NCBI GenBank assembly: GCA_902493755.1 | Contig: CABURF010000086.1 | Span: forward strand, 1 to 5,898 | DNA length: 5,898 bases | Source of the DNA: an uncultured Coriobacteriia bacterium | GTDB taxonomy: Bacteria; Actinomycetota; Coriobacteriia; Coriobacteriales; QAMH01 | Direction: 5' to 3' | In this document: in pieces, positions 5,357 to 5,898 of the stretch | Numbering within the stretch: the first letter of the stretch is position 1 | How the letters are laid out: each line of letters opens with the position of its first letter | Made by a program: the position numbers and the translations under genes | Notes under the pieces: model-generated | Databases searched by the model: none | What the model was told of the DNA's origin: nothing | The model's input: the letters and a program-made list of their open reading frames with translations, nothing else

Positions 5357-5898
5357 TCACTTTCTGGCATACTTCTTCGCTAGCTGGCGACCAGCGATAT
5401 GAACCATAATCTCGTCCGTACCACCGGCAATTTGCATACCACGCAAATCGACCCAAATGCGACCGACGCGTGTCTCGTCCGTATAACCTAGCCCGCCAAA
5501 GATCTGGATGGCATCGGAGGCAACTTGTGTGCAGACCTTGCCCGCGTAATACTTGAGAAGCGCCGAATCAATACGGACTGATTCGCCCCTCTCCATCTTC
5601 CACAGTGTCCTGTAAAGCATGTTGCGGCTATTCTGCAGGGCAATTTCCATCTCGGTAAGCTTGAGACCAATCAGCTGGTAACCCGAAATCGGATGACCGA
5701 ACGTCTCGCGCTGGCTCACGTATGCAGCTGCATCGTCCATGGCCGCCTGCGCCGAGCCAATGCACTGCGCAACTATGAGACAGCGTTCCATCTCGAAATT
5801 CTTCATTAGATTGACAAACCCGGCACCCGCCTCGCCCACACGCATGTCCTCTGTAAGAACCGCGTCATCGAAGTACATCTCGCAAAAGGCGGCGACTT
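5357..5898 (-). CDS. Acyl-CoA dehydrogenase family enzyme, CaiA/YdiO-like (5' end outside window)
   Basis: The C-terminal 179 complete codons are present; the reading frame stays open to the right edge, so the gene starts outside (E. coli CaiA has about 380 residues, so roughly half is missing). It contains the end of the middle beta domain ('CEMYFDDAVL', then 'VGEAGAGF') and the whole C-terminal helical domain: 'QRETFGHPISGYQLI' with the FAD-contacting Arg, 'NMLYRTLWK', 'QIFGGLGYTDE' for FAD binding, and a terminal 'IAGGTDEIM'. The usual C-terminal catalytic Glu before 'GT' is Gly (5423-5425), while 'FEMER' places a Glu (5786-5788) where isovaleryl-CoA dehydrogenase has its base; CaiA shares both traits. 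The 'NMLYxxxWK' block also resembles CaiA. In this context it probably reduces an enoyl-CoA (crotonobetainyl-CoA reductase-like) with electrons from FixAB next door, but direction and substrate are inferred. The stop is TGA, 31 nt before fixA. Confidence 0.94.
   Translation of the reverse strand, partial: VAAFCEMYFDDAVLTEDMRVGEAGAGFVNLMKNFEMERCLIVAQCIGSAQAAMDDAAAYVSQRETFGHPISGYQLIGLKLTEMEIALQNSRNMLYRTLWKMERGESVRIDSALLKYYAGKVCTQVASDAIQIFGGLGYTDETRVGRIWVDLRGMQIAGGTDEIMVHIAGRQLAKKYARK

Overview
The window is one continuous minus-strand operon from an anaerobic or facultatively anaerobic bacterium, cut at both ends. Read in the direction of transcription (right to left) it holds: the C-terminal half of a CaiA/YdiO-type acyl-CoA dehydrogenase (5357-5898); fixA (4561-5325), fixB (3660-4547), fixC (2252-3547) and fixX (1959-2255), which encode an electron-transfer-flavoprotein/quinone-oxidoreductase-like FixABCX complex; a family I CoA-transferase of the YdiF/propionate CoA-transferase type (358-1920); and the first 111 codons of a probable AMP-forming acyl-CoA synthetase that runs off the left edge (1-334). 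There is no RNA gene, mobile element, CRISPR array, promoter or clear terminator in the window.

The content parallels the Escherichia coli ydi cluster (ydiF CoA-transferase, ydiO dehydrogenase, ydiQRST = FixABCX-like) and in function the caiTABCDE/fixABCX carnitine system. The inferred job is anaerobic reduction of an alpha,beta-unsaturated acyl-CoA. An incoming acid is activated to its CoA thioester by the ligase (priming with ATP) or the CoA-transferase (recycling CoA from product). The dehydrogenase-fold enzyme then reduces the double bond with electrons carried by FixA/FixB, exchanged with FixC/FixX and a low-potential carrier or quinone. The substrate cannot be read from this sequence.

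Spacing is tight. fixC and fixX overlap by 4 bases (ATGA), the dehydrogenase-fixA gap is 31 nt, fixA-fixB 13 nt, fixX-CoA-transferase 38 nt and CoA-transferase-ligase 23 nt. The exception is a 112-nt fixB-fixC spacer that carries a strong GC-rich hairpin and a weaker one. Three genes (fixA, fixC, ligase) appear to start with GTG behind good Shine-Dalgarno sequences. Four of six stop codons are TAG.

Host: a few lines counted by eye give a GC content in the low-to-mid 50s %. Purine-rich Shine-Dalgarno sites and the gene set fit a gut-type anaerobe; Coriobacteriia (Eggerthellales) is my best guess from experience of such operons, but other anaerobes, including Firmicutes or Proteobacteria, are not excluded. 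The window is best described as a well-built variant of a known module with an unassigned substrate, not a wholly new system.
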